A DNA stretch of 64,000 nucleotides from Psychrosphaera haliotis. Its GTDB lineage: Bacteria; Pseudomonadota; Gammaproteobacteria; Enterobacterales; Alteromonadaceae. The DNA is taken from NCBI RefSeq assembly GCF_039523615.1, contig NZ_BAAAFQ010000007.1:248001-312000 (forward strand), written 5' to 3'. The notes under the pieces were generated by a model. The model saw nothing but the letters and a program-made list of their open reading frames with translations. It searched no databases and was not told where the DNA came from. Numbering within the stretch: position 1 is the first letter of the stretch; the number at the start of each line of letters is the position of its first letter. The position numbers and the translations under genes are program-made. Positions 51,254 to 59,897 of the stretch are shown here, piece by piece.

Positions 51254-54200
51254 TTAAAAGCTATATTTAACACCAACTTTCATTGACCAAGAAGATTGTT
51301 CAGCTTCAAAGTTATTGTAGTTGTTTGTATCAACACCTTTATAACGATTTCTCAGCTGGTATTGGCTTCCGTTAGTTTCTAAATCAAATAGAACCTGTTG
51401 TGGGAAGCTCATGTTGTAAATCTTACCCCAATCATCATTCAATAAGTTAGCCAAGTTATCAATAATGAAGTACAACTGACCTTTATGTCCTTCAGCAAAA
51501 CCAGGCAGTTCCTGAGTAATTGCTAAGTCCATGTTGGTTGTCCAAGGTTGGTTATGGGTATACTTCGGTATAGTTCCGCCTGCATATTGTGTTACGCCTG
51601 CTGCTTCCATAAGGGCGTATGTATCTTCATAACTCAAACGTGAAAAGTCGAAGTTCGCATCATCAGGACCGCTTGGTAATTCAGGTAAGTAAGTACCAGC
51701 TTTATAGAATTTAGACTGGTCACCAAAATCTCTATCTTCAAACAGACCCAATGTCCAAGAGAATGGACGGCCAGACTTACGCTCATAGAATAAGTTGAAT
51801 GAAGTTTCATAACCTTCAAACAGCTCAGTTTCATAACCTAAGTTAAGAACAAAACGGTGCTCAATTTCATAGTAAGCACGACCCATTTCTGGGTTGTTAC
51901 GGTTTGTTGTTACTTCATACTGGAAGTTAGATGTTGCTGTTGAACTTGTACCAGGGTTAACTTCATCAACATTTTGGTTGGTATAAGACATATTTAATGA
52001 TACGCCATTATCCCACTTTTTGTTTAATGCAGTTGTTAAGATACGGCTATAACCACCATTATCAATATTTGTTAATTGCAAGTCGTAGCGATCTACATCA
52101 TCCCAACGGTTTTCGAAAACGATACGCTCACCGATTCTTTCACCACTGTCTACACGAGCTTCATCAATCCAGTAAGGAGCATTGTCTTTTGTAACGAATG
52201 TGAATTCTGTGAACCACTGGAAGTCATTACCTAAAACAGGAATGTCAAACGTGTAGTCCGCTGATACCTGGTAACGCCAATCAGATGGCTGTTCGAAGTC
52301 TTTGTCGATTGTATTTGTATTGCCGTTCCCTGGTACTAAAGAATCTTGAAGAGCTTGTGGAACCTGGTCAAACATAACTTGAGACGGATCTGCAACTACC
52401 GCATTTTTAACTGAACTAGGGGCAGAGATAAGTGTTACACCGTCATTTGTGTATGCGTTAGAAACCCAAACTAAAGGCATTCCGCCTGAGAAACGACCTA
52501 CACCACCACGTACTATTAAGTCATCACTAACCGTCCACTCGATACTCAAGCGCGGTAGTAAAATATCTAGGCCGTCAAGGTTCTCTTGGTTACTAATACC
52601 ATATTCGTTAAGATAGTTTTGGTTAAGCGTTGGTTCGTCTTTTACTGTCAAGCGCTCGTAACGTAAACCTGCTGTTAAGATCACATCATCCATTATTTCA
52701 GTATTTACTTCACCGTAAAGTGAGAACTTAGTAGATTCTACTGAGAATGCTAAGTCTTGCATGTCGTTAGAAAATGCATTTTCATATGAAACAGAGCTAG
52801 GAGCTTTGTTTTGGAAATTTTCTAAAGAACTGAAAGTCCACGTGCCAGCAGCATGACGTGCATATAGATTGTAGTTTTCTACATTGTCAACTTCGGCACC
52901 AAACTTATATTCTAAGTCACCTACTAGATATAAACCGTGCAAACCAAAACTTAATGTTTCGTTCGCAAGTTCGTTACCGTGACGGCTTTCATCTTGACCA
53001 GCTACAACTGAATCATCACCAAAACGGACGTTAATCTCACCTAAGTTTGAATTAGTATTTGAAGCTTGAACGAAATCTTTGTATGCAAAGTTGAACTCAG
53101 TAGAGAAGTCTGCGCTCCAGTCTGAGAACAAGTGGCCAGTTAGGATTTCAGTTTCTGAATCTTGTGACCAACCATTTGAGGTTAGGTTTACGGTGCTATT
53201 GTTATTAATGTAGTTACGAGCAGCGGTGTTTTCTTGCTTGCTGTATGAAATGTCAGCTCGGTGATCATCGTTTATGTTCCAATCAAGCTTAACTAATAGT
53301 TTTTTGTCACTGTCTGGAGCAGGAGCTGCGCCAATAGAATCTGAAATTCCATATGTATCCTGTAACGTATCAATAACACTTTGAACTTGTGAAGTAGTAA
53401 GGTTATGACCTGCTAATGTTGTTGGGTTGAAGTTTGTAGGGACATCTTTTTCCCACTCTTCATAAGAAGCGAAGAAAAATAATTCATCTTCAATTAATGC
53501 GCCACCTAGTGCAGCACCAAATGTAACTTCATCATTTTTAAGGTCGTCTTTACTAAACGTAGGTGTGTCTTCACCAGTCCTAAACTCGCCACTCTCACGG
53601 TCAAAAGACTTTTCATCAACAGCATCGCCATTAAAAGGTGTTTTCTCGAAGAAGAATGAACCTGAAAGATCATTAGTACCTGACTTAGTTACAACATTTA
53701 CCGTTCCGCCAGAGAAATTGGAAGCACGTGCATTAAACGGTGCAAATTCAATGCTAACTTGGTCAACCGCGTTTAAAGAAACCGGTGGACGCTGAGCAGG
53801 GTAACCGTTTGAGTTAAGGCCGAACGTATCGTTTACGCCAACACCGTCAACTGTTAGTGAGTTGTACTTAGGGTTTGAACCAGCAACACTCAATTGAGTA
53901 CCAGATGCATCAACAACCGCTAGAGGGTTAGAGCGAACGATATCTTTAAGGTCACGGCTAACTGTTGCTGCTTTAGCAATGTCATCAGAAGTAAATATAG
54001 AGCTTGAACCAGAGTTAGCAAAAAAGTTTGCAGAACCAGTTACTGTAATTTTTTCGATGCTGCTGCTTGTTTCAAGCTTTGCAGAAAGGTCTAAAATGTC
54101 ATTAAGTTCAAGGTATACGTTTTCGTATACTTTGCCTTGGAAACCTTCAGAAGCGATAGTTACCATGTATGGACCACCAACGCGAAGACCACGGGCACGG

Positions 54201-54409
54201 TATGCACCTTCTTCGTTAACCGTTACTTCTTTTACGCTACCAGATGGTACGTGTAAGAAAGTAATAGTTGCGTTGTTAACAGATTGGCCTGCAACTGTCT
54301 GAATTGTACCGCGAACAGCCGTTGAAGTTTCAGCCGCATTAACGGTAGCCGTGCCTAGAGCAGCTGTTACAGCTAGTGCTAGAGCGCTATGTTTAATGAC
54401 ATTTTTCAT
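51254..54409 (-). CDS. TonB-dependent receptor with N-terminal carboxypeptidase-like domain (Oar-type)
   Basis: 1051 residues. A signal peptide (MKNVIKHSALALAVTAALGTATVNA) is followed by a carboxypeptidase-regulatory-like domain at about 30-112 (RGTIQTVAGQSVNNATITFLH...GAYRARGLRVG). Next come the plug domain (about 130-245: LSVAGSNPKYNSLTVDGVGVNDTFG, FSGGTVNVVTKSGTN) and a large barrel ending in Phe (SWSMKVGVKYSF). The protein imports or secretes a large substrate across the outer membrane using TonB. The ligand is unknown. It follows the S1/P1 nuclease gene by 52 bp and precedes alkaline phosphatase, which suggests oligonucleotides or nucleotides as cargo (inference). Confidence 0.88.
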   Translation of the reverse strand: MKNVIKHSALALAVTAALGTATVNAAETSTAVRGTIQTVAGQSVNNATITFLHVPSGSVKEVTVNEEGAYRARGLRVGGPYMVTIASEGFQGKVYENVYLELNDILDLSAKLETSSSIEKITVTGSANFFANSGSSSIFTSDDIAKAATVSRDLKDIVRSNPLAVVDASGTQLSVAGSNPKYNSLTVDGVGVNDTFGLNSNGYPAQRPPVSLNAVDQVSIEFAPFNARASNFSGGTVNVVTKSGTNDLSGSFFFEKTPFNGDAVDEKSFDRESGEFRTGEDTPTFSKDDLKNDEVTFGAALGGALIEDELFFFASYEEWEKDVPTNFNPTTLAGHNLTTSQVQSVIDTLQDTYGISDSIGAAPAPDSDKKLLVKLDWNINDDHRADISYSKQENTAARNYINNNSTVNLTSNGWSQDSETEILTGHLFSDWSADFSTEFNFAYKDFVQASNTNSNLGEINVRFGDDSVVAGQDESRHGNELANETLSFGLHGLYLVGDLEYKFGAEVDNVENYNLYARHAAGTWTFSSLENFQNKAPSSVSYENAFSNDMQDLAFSVESTKFSLYGEVNTEIMDDVILTAGLRYERLTVKDEPTLNQNYLNEYGISNQENLDGLDILLPRLSIEWTVSDDLIVRGGVGRFSGGMPLVWVSNAYTNDGVTLISAPSSVKNAVVADPSQVMFDQVPQALQDSLVPGNGNTNTIDKDFEQPSDWRYQVSADYTFDIPVLGNDFQWFTEFTFVTKDNAPYWIDEARVDSGERIGERIVFENRWDDVDRYDLQLTNIDNGGYSRILTTALNKKWDNGVSLNMSYTNQNVDEVNPGTSSTATSNFQYEVTTNRNNPEMGRAYYEIEHRFVLNLGYETELFEGYETSFNLFYERKSGRPFSWTLGLFEDRDFGDQSKFYKAGTYLPELPSGPDDANFDFSRLSYEDTYALMEAAGVTQYAGGTIPKYTHNQPWTTNMDLAITQELPGFAEGHKGQLYFIIDNLANLLNDDWGKIYNMSFPQQVLFDLETNGSQYQLRNRYKGVDTNNYNNFEAEQSSWSMKVGVKYSF

Positions 54410-54461
54410 TGTCTTTTCCTGGTTGTTGTTTTGTTAAAATTAAAAAATTGTTGTTTTATTA

Positions 54462-55298
54462 TTATTTTATCTTTACGCCGTTTTTGCCTACTTTTACATT
54501 AGGATCAAAAATTGCGTTTAAAATTCCAGCCAATCGAATTCCGCCTTTGCGCAATTGGTCTTTAACCGTTGGCATATGTCTATAGATATAGTCATATGAA
54601 AATTCGCCATCTTTTATGTCGTAAACATCGTCACGAAGGTTAAAAGACTCAACAACCCAATCTCTTGGTTGAGTTGAAACATAATTAGACACAAGTTTTG
54701 TGTCAGTTGTATTAATGAATCGTGCAAATTCAGTAAAAGATAAATTTTGGCTTTCAATTAGTTTTGTGTCCCACAAAGTGTGCAGGTTCATTTTCTCTCT
54801 GAAAAACTCAACTTGAATAGTATTGCCGCCTTTATCTTCGGCACGACCAACATGCAGAGGCATGTGCAAGTCACCAACTAAATGTGTTAGGAAACGTAGG
54901 TAAAATTCTTTTTCTTGTTGTTTTGATTTTGGAGAGGAGAGAACGTCTATTGCTTTGCGGATACCGGTATATACATCTTTAACTTCATCTTCGAACTTGT
55001 ATGTATCAGGTTTGAAATCATCAATCGTATTTAAACTGATATAATGCCACTTAGTTCGAGACCACCATTTTTTGTCTGGTGATGAGCGCATTTCGTCTGC
55101 CCATGTTGTTACTTCTGGAAGGTGATCGCCACTGAGTAACTTTTCTATAGCTTGTTTAGTTACTGGGGTTAAATGCCACTCAGCAATTTGACCAATAATA
55201 CGGTGACCATTTTGGCCATAAGCTGCAGCATTGTTTGAGACCGCTAACAGCATTATCGACGCTAGTGTTGTAAGTAGCACAAGCTTAAAGTTCTTCAT
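54462..55298 (-). CDS. Secreted S1/P1-type nuclease
   Basis: 278 residues with a signal peptide cleaved after NNAAA (residue 26). All zinc ligands of the S1/P1 family can be placed: mature residue 1 (Tyr27), His32, Asp68 (TTWADEM), His85 (KWHYISL), His139, Asp143 and His149 (THLVGDLHMPLHVG), His173 and Asp177 (NLHTLWDTKL). Known members cut single-stranded DNA or RNA to 5' nucleotides and remove 3' phosphates. The first mature residue is normally Trp; Tyr here is unusual, although its main-chain atoms do the zinc binding. GGAA precedes the ATG. It heads a unit with the TonB receptor. Confidence 0.9.
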   Translation of the reverse strand: MKNFKLVLLTTLASIMLLAVSNNAAAYGQNGHRIIGQIAEWHLTPVTKQAIEKLLSGDHLPEVTTWADEMRSSPDKKWWSRTKWHYISLNTIDDFKPDTYKFEDEVKDVYTGIRKAIDVLSSPKSKQQEKEFYLRFLTHLVGDLHMPLHVGRAEDKGGNTIQVEFFREKMNLHTLWDTKLIESQNLSFTEFARFINTTDTKLVSNYVSTQPRDWVVESFNLRDDVYDIKDGEFSYDYIYRHMPTVKDQLRKGGIRLAGILNAIFDPNVKVGKNGVKIK

Positions 55299-55324
55299 TT
55301 ATTAATTTCCGTTTCTACTTTTGT

Positions 55325-55360
55325 AATGTAATTGTAAAAATTGGGCTGGTCAAATATCAA
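55325..55360 (-). promoter_or_regulatory. Candidate promoter(s) of the S1/P1 nuclease unit
   Basis: On the minus strand two overlapping sigma-70-like pairs are seen. One is TTGATA (55360-55355) with TACAAT (55336-55331), spacer 18. The other is TTGACC (55353-55348) with TACATT (55330-55325), spacer 17. A TTACA repeat in this area only weakly recalls a Pho box. Confidence 0.5.
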
Positions 55361-55477
55361 CCACTACCTCTCTGAAACTGTCGCTATTATGCTTGTTTTT
55401 TAAATATTAGGAAGGATATGTTGGGATTCATAATTACATGTTAATAAAGTTTTAAAAACAATGACTTACAATTAATG

Positions 55478-55504
55478 AGTAAAATTACTTAAAACAATAA
55501 GTAA
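55478..55504. promoter_or_regulatory. Dyad-symmetric operator-like sequence before the PhnD-like gene
   Basis: AGTAA (55478-55482), TTACTTA (55485-55491) and TAAGTAA (55498-55504) form a perfect 7-bp inverted repeat with a 6-nt spacer plus an extra half site. It lies about 55 bp upstream of the start of the PhnD-like gene, just before a possible -10 TAGAAT (55512-55517). It may bind a regulator. Confidence 0.5.
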
Positions 55505-55558
55505 ATAAGGATAGAATAAATTTGTAGCGTAATGCAGGGTTTAGAGGAATTTGAAAAA

Positions 55559-56446
55559 ATGCACTTGCTTTTATCCAAATTAAATAAGAGTTGGTATGTC
55601 ACCTTTTTTATAGGTGCTTGTGTTGTTGTTTGGATGACAGCAAAGTTACATACAGACAGCCAAATAGTGCCATTGTCGCCATTAATAGAGACCTCAATAC
55701 ACTGCTCAACACAGTCAAAAAACAATAAAAGAAGTTTTGTTATATATAGCGGTGGTGAAGCAAGCTCTCTTTTGTTAAATGAGATTGCCTGCGCAGATCC
55801 AATAATAAACAGGCAGTACGGCGAGGTTTCTTCTTACTGGGGAGTAAGCGATGTTAATACGATTAGAATGTTAGGTAATGGCAAAGCAGACTTAGCATTA
55901 GTTAAAGAAAATATTATGTCCGCACTTAAAGCTGAAGACACTCATGGTTATAAAAAGGTGGCTTATTATCCTAATTATAAAACCTACCTAATTTCACTCT
56001 ATGAAAAACCAGTATTAACAAAAGAGTATTTCCTGGATAAAACCATAGGCTTAGTCGATTACCCAACTAGTCGCTCAGGTCATATAGTACCTAAAAAGCT
56101 GTTTACGGAGCTTGGCTTAACGCTGAGTCGTATGAATATTGTTTATGCAAGCTCACATAATGAATTGCGAGAAATGTTGACCGCTGGCAAGGTTGATATC
56201 ATATCTTCATATTGGCAATCAGAAGATCAAGAAAAGCTTTCTCGAAACTATATAACAAGTATTGCCGATTCAGTCTCAGGAACGTCGTGGTATTTAAGAC
56301 TCGCTAAACAAAATGAGGACTTATTGTGTGCCTCGCAACGATTTTTAAAGGACTTTGCATCCCAACAAGAGTCCTCTTACTATCAAAAACTTACCTTAGT
56401 TAAAAGTAACTGCTCTAGTGCTGAAAAGAATGAAGGGGAGTTATGA
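55559..56446 (+). CDS. Membrane-anchored PhnD-like solute-binding protein
   Basis: 295 residues. An N-terminal hydrophobic helix (about 10-28, WYVTFFIGACVVVWMTA) lacks a clear cleavage site, so it is probably an anchor. The rest resembles the phosphonate-binding PhnD family (PF12974): SSYWGVSDVNTIRMLGNGKADLALVKENIM, then TIGLVDYPTSRSGHIVPKKLFTELGL, the typical hinge segment. No ABC permease or ATPase is beside it. ATG 55559 is preferred, with GAGG 11 bases upstream; ATG 55532 lacks one. Its TGA overlaps the ATG of the next gene, so the two products are made together. A sensory rather than transport role is inferred. Confidence 0.7.
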   Translation: MHLLLSKLNKSWYVTFFIGACVVVWMTAKLHTDSQIVPLSPLIETSIHCSTQSKNNKRSFVIYSGGEASSLLLNEIACADPIINRQYGEVSSYWGVSDVNTIRMLGNGKADLALVKENIMSALKAEDTHGYKKVAYYPNYKTYLISLYEKPVLTKEYFLDKTIGLVDYPTSRSGHIVPKKLFTELGLTLSRMNIVYASSHNELREMLTAGKVDIISSYWQSEDQEKLSRNYITSIADSVSGTSWYLRLAKQNEDLLCASQRFLKDFASQQESSYYQKLTLVKSNCSSAEKNEGEL

Positions 56447-57381
56447 TGAGGAAGTTAAATAAATTATTTATGAATTCTATTAAGCTTCAAGCGGTAAGTA
56501 CCTTTTTAGTTAGCTTAGTCTTGTTTTCTATTGTGCACCAAGCAAGTGTCGCAATGAGTCATGTGAATCACGTGGCCGTGACTAAACAATATGTATTACA
56601 GAGAGTTGCCCTAGACTTGCCGGTTATTCCAATTAAAAGAGAGTGGCTTAATGAATCTGGCGATAGTCAAGAAGTTCAAAATTATATAAACAGCCTTAAT
56701 GAAGCAATTAACAAATACCAGTGGCCACTTAAAGTTACATTTATAGGGCCTAAAAAGCCTGTTGCTGATTATGAGGAGCTGTCTTCCGCTGAGCAAAGTG
56801 TCTACATTTCCTTTAAAGAAAAAACGTTTCCATTGCTCCACAGCCTTAGTGCAGTACCAGTGTTATTTGCTCTATTTTTCACGTGGTTGTTAGTCTTCCG
56901 ACAACATTTGATACAACACCACAAGCCACTGGAACAAAAAGTAACTAACTCCCCTTTATTGTTAACCATTGATCTTAGAAGTAAGTTACTCATTAATGCT
57001 CGTATTCAAAAAGAAACGGCGTTATCTAACAAGCCGCTTTGTTTCTATTGTGCGTTGGTTGAGTATTGTATAGCTAACCCAGGTGTTAGTTTGAATATGA
57101 ATAAGGACTTACCGGAAGAGTTTTTAGTATTAGCACAGAAGTATTTTTATCGTTTGATAGAACTTGGGCATACGATTAGAAAGCGACCTAACTTTGAGAG
57201 TAATTTAGATAAAACGTTAAGTGAAATAAGAGCGGCACTTGAGGACGTTTTAGAGCAGGATATAAAGTCCAAAGAGATGCTAATACCTCCTAAGGCAATA
57301 GGAGAGGGGTCTCGCTCTAAGTTACATAGCTTTGGTTTGGGCGAGATTAATGAGAATATAGTAGAAATAGTCGGGAAATAA
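56443..57381 (+). CDS. Two-TM protein with C-terminal winged-helix-like cytoplasmic domain
   Basis: 312 residues. TM1 is at about 16-36, a periplasmic part of about 90 residues follows, TM2 is at about 130-150 (LSAVPVLFALFFTWLLVF), then a cytoplasmic domain of about 155 residues. That domain begins LLLTIDLRSKLLINARIQKETALSNKPLCFYCALVEYC and continues with KRPNFESNLDKTLSEIRAALEDVL. The order of strands and helices recalls OmpR/ToxR-type winged helices, but this is pattern judgement, not a recognised match. ToxR-like proteins normally carry the DNA-binding part at the N-terminus; here it is at the C-terminus. It overlaps the PhnD-like gene by 4 bp and is closed by a terminator. Confidence 0.6.
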   Translation: MMRKLNKLFMNSIKLQAVSTFLVSLVLFSIVHQASVAMSHVNHVAVTKQYVLQRVALDLPVIPIKREWLNESGDSQEVQNYINSLNEAINKYQWPLKVTFIGPKKPVADYEELSSAEQSVYISFKEKTFPLLHSLSAVPVLFALFFTWLLVFRQHLIQHHKPLEQKVTNSPLLLTIDLRSKLLINARIQKETALSNKPLCFYCALVEYCIANPGVSLNMNKDLPEEFLVLAQKYFYRLIELGHTIRKRPNFESNLDKTLSEIRAALEDVLEQDIKSKEMLIPPKAIGEGSRSKLHSFGLGEINENIVEIVGK

Positions 57382-57390
57382 ATCGACGAA

Positions 57391-57424
57391 AAAAAGGCTT
57401 CATTTATTATATTGAAGCCTTTTT
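57391..57424. terminator. Bidirectional terminator
   Basis: AAAAAGGCTTCA / TGAAGCCTTTTT is a 12-bp perfect stem with a 10-nt loop. It lies 9 bp after the stop of the two-TM protein and about 57 bp beyond the stop of the convergent LPP20 gene. Confidence 0.88.
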
Positions 57425-57480
57425 ATTATCTACAAGCCAGGTTGGCTAATAGCTTTGACCAATAGGTTTAACCGATAGGA

Positions 57481-58053
57481 TTAGTTTCCTTTTTCAAGTT
57501 CTCTATCTAGCTCTTGTTGTGCTTTATACGCTTTAAACTCTTGGTATAAAACGCTTTCATCATTCATCGACAAATTCTTGTTGCTTGCACTTACTAAACT
57601 TTTGAACAAACTCTCTGTTTTGTCAGGGCTCAATCCAGTTAAAACACATAATTGGTTTTTACCATTGAAGTTTGCATAGCTTGTTTTTAATGGAGTAGCA
57701 CCTACAAGTGCTTGGTTAGTTACTTGTTTAGATACTGAAGAGAACGTTGCACCAATAGCAGAGTTACCATCTACGTCTACTCGCTCTTGGAACGTTTTAT
57801 CTAATGCTTTTACGCGAGTGCTAATTTGTTGAGCTAAGCCAACTCTAGCCAATGCTATGGCTTGTGCTTTGTCGATAGACATATTACCAGAACTTGAAAC
57901 ACACTCAGCATGGGCAATGCCGTTTTCAAGTGACGGGTTTAATACCCAGTCAGGAATGTTTTCATTAAGTACTTCTGGAGTCGGGTTTGAACTACATGCC
58001 GAGAGAGCAACTGTGATTGCTGCTGCCAAGGCCAATTTGATATTTTTTCTCAT
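57481..58053 (-). CDS. LPP20 family lipoprotein
   Basis: 190 residues. The lipoprotein signal MRKNIKLALAAAITVALSAC has a lipobox with Cys20. The domain that follows (IPDWVLNPSLENGIAHAECVSSSGNMSIDKAQAIALARVGLAQQISTRV) is the LPP20 fold found in many Gram-negative envelope lipoproteins. Function unknown. ATG 58053 has AAAGGA seven bases upstream; the ATG at 58068 abuts the stop of the preceding gene. It is the last of a four-gene run with the GspS-like, DUF1190 and DUF350 genes. Confidence 0.82.
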   Translation of the reverse strand: MRKNIKLALAAAITVALSACSSNPTPEVLNENIPDWVLNPSLENGIAHAECVSSSGNMSIDKAQAIALARVGLAQQISTRVKALDKTFQERVDVDGNSAIGATFSSVSKQVTNQALVGATPLKTSYANFNGKNQLCVLTGLSPDKTESLFKSLVSASNKNLSMNDESVLYQEFKAYKAQQELDRELEKGN

Positions 58054-58068
58054 GTTAAATCCTTTCAT

Positions 58069-59256
58069 CTAATTTAAAATAATATGCGGTACAAACCGAC
58101 TTAAATCTTGCGTTATAGGCTGACTATCTTCTCGAATAGAGATGCCAGCCGCCTTATCATTTACCAACCAACTGCCTATAAGAGCGTAGTTGTCTCCAAA
58201 CTTAGGCAACAGATGTTTTTCTTGGTATATATACCCTTCCTGACCGTATGGTCCATCTGACATGGTTGTCGCCCGCGTTCCATCAATAAAGCTAATATTA
58301 GCTCCCTCTCGGGAGAATATGGGTTTTTTTACCAAACTTTTGATACTTGAACTAAGAGAAAGTTCCTCTTCAAAATATGCAGGCAATAAGTTTGGGTGGT
58401 GTGGAAAGTGTTTCCAAAGCATAGGTAATATTGCTTTGTTAGAAATTAGACTCTTCCATGCAGGCTCTAGCCAAGTCATTTCCGTGTCTATTTTTAGCGA
58501 GTCACCAAAGGATTCGTTAAACATAAATTCCCAAGGATATAATTTAAACATCCAAGTGATAATCTGATCATCTAAATCAGTATATTGGTGACCATTAGAG
58601 ATGCCAATGTCTTCTATATAAACAAATTTATTGGGTACACCAGCGGCTGACGCGCAGTCTTGAAGGTACTGAACTGTACCCCTGTCTTCATCGCTTTCTT
58701 TGCAACAAGAGAAGTGCAATATGTGGCCAGGCTTGTTCAATAATAACTGCCTAAACCTATGAATTAGCTTGTCCTGAAGACTATTAAATTGATCACTTCT
58801 TCGATTGAGAATAGTGGAATCTACGTTGTCTTCAAGCCAAAGCCATTGCCAAAAACCAGTTTCATAAACTGACGTTGGAGTATCGGCATTATTCTCGTAT
58901 AACTTAGCAGGAGAGTGTCCATCGTAGGCAAAGTCTAGTCTTGAGTACAAACTATCTTCTTTAGCCAACCAAGAATCGCGCACGAAATCCCACTTGTGTT
59001 CGGGAATACAAAACTTTGTCAGTAAGGACTCGTCTTTTACGACCCTATCAACTATATCAAGACACATTTGATGAATCTCTTCCGTGGGCGACTCAAGATC
59101 TTCTTCAATCTGCTTTAAGTTAAACTCGTAATAAGCACTTTCATCCCAATAGGCTTCGCCGTGCATAGTATGAAATTTAAAACCTAGTTTCTCTGCAAGT
59201 TGTTGCCAATTTTGACGTTGTTTTATAGGGTGCCTGAACAAAATTAGCCGCCCCAA
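58069..59256 (-). CDS. Glutathionylspermidine synthase-like ATP-grasp protein (YgiC/YjfC)
   Basis: 395 residues, the C-terminal synthetase-type domain of glutathionylspermidine synthase (E. coli YgiC/YjfC size). Recognisable parts are HGEAYWDESAYYEF, RLDFAYDGHSPAKLYENNADTPTSVYETGFWQW, KPIFSREGANI and GSWLVNDKAAGISIREDSQPITQDLSRFVPH. E. coli homologues lack proven GspS activity, so the real substrate is open. The start overlaps the end of the DUF1190 gene by 13 bp, so translation is coupled. Confidence 0.87.
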   Translation of the reverse strand: MGRLILFRHPIKQRQNWQQLAEKLGFKFHTMHGEAYWDESAYYEFNLKQIEEDLESPTEEIHQMCLDIVDRVVKDESLLTKFCIPEHKWDFVRDSWLAKEDSLYSRLDFAYDGHSPAKLYENNADTPTSVYETGFWQWLWLEDNVDSTILNRRSDQFNSLQDKLIHRFRQLLLNKPGHILHFSCCKESDEDRGTVQYLQDCASAAGVPNKFVYIEDIGISNGHQYTDLDDQIITWMFKLYPWEFMFNESFGDSLKIDTEMTWLEPAWKSLISNKAILPMLWKHFPHHPNLLPAYFEEELSLSSSIKSLVKKPIFSREGANISFIDGTRATTMSDGPYGQEGYIYQEKHLLPKFGDNYALIGSWLVNDKAAGISIREDSQPITQDLSRFVPHIILN

Positions 59257-59888
59257 CTGCGATTTCGATTGGTTGAACGTCGTTGATTTATTTTTACTTT
59301 TTGTGCTGCTACTTGGCCAAAGCCTCCGCGAGATACAGTTCTTGCGAAAGTCGGCTTAGGTTTTAGTGAATCTTTTGGAACTTTAAAGGCCATTTTATTC
59401 ATGGAGCCAAGCGCATTACCGTCCGCAAACATGTATTTATTATTAAATTTTGAGCCTTTTCGCTTGTATCCAAATACCGGTGTATAAGTACCACGATACT
59501 TGCGCTTTTTAGAGTCAAATAACGCATCTGCAATTAGGTAACCCGCCATCAATGGGAAAAAGTAATTTGTATCATTATCTTGATAGCAGTTTTCTGCACC
59601 AAATTCCCATTCGCAGTCTTGCTCATTAAAAAAGCTTGGGCCTGTTCGCTGCGCTTCTTCTAGAGCTTCTTGGTAGGCGACTTCACATTGTTGGAGGTCT
59701 AAGCTGGTATCGGCAACACAATCTTCTACCGTATTGGCAACAATGGCGGTGTAGTCAGGCTCACCACAACCAGAAAGTAGTAAACCAGTTAACCCTAAAT
59801 ATAATGGTCGAGTAAGTTGACGCCCAGTATTACTAAGTCCATCAAAATTAGCGGCATTAGGAAGGAGAGTTATTTTACTTCTCTTCAT
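59244..59888 (-). CDS. DUF1190 lipoprotein (YgiB/YjfM-like)
   Basis: 214 residues. After about 25 polar residues comes a lipoprotein signal (LYLGLTGLLLSGC, Cys41). A Cys-containing region follows (VEDCVADTSLDLQQCEVAYQEALEEAQRTGP...CEWEFGAENCY), then a basic Ser/Arg-rich tail (RRSTNRNRSWGG) typical of YgiB. Function unknown. In E. coli ygiB-ygiC and yjfLMC show the same gene order as here (DUF350, DUF1190, GspS-like). Confidence 0.85.
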   Translation of the reverse strand: MKRSKITLLPNAANFDGLSNTGRQLTRPLYLGLTGLLLSGCGEPDYTAIVANTVEDCVADTSLDLQQCEVAYQEALEEAQRTGPSFFNEQDCEWEFGAENCYQDNDTNYFFPLMAGYLIADALFDSKKRKYRGTYTPVFGYKRKGSKFNNKYMFADGNALGSMNKMAFKVPKDSLKPKPTFARTVSRGGFGQVAAQKVKINQRRSTNRNRSWGG

Positions 59889-59897
59889 CGTAACTCC

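Noticed and set aside
55321..55340. Pho-box-like TTACAAT/TTACAAA repeat before the S1/P1 nuclease gene
   Set aside because: It has the 11-bp periodicity but lacks the TGTCA/TGTAA core of the two clear Pho boxes; kept only as part of a sigma-70 promoter candidate.
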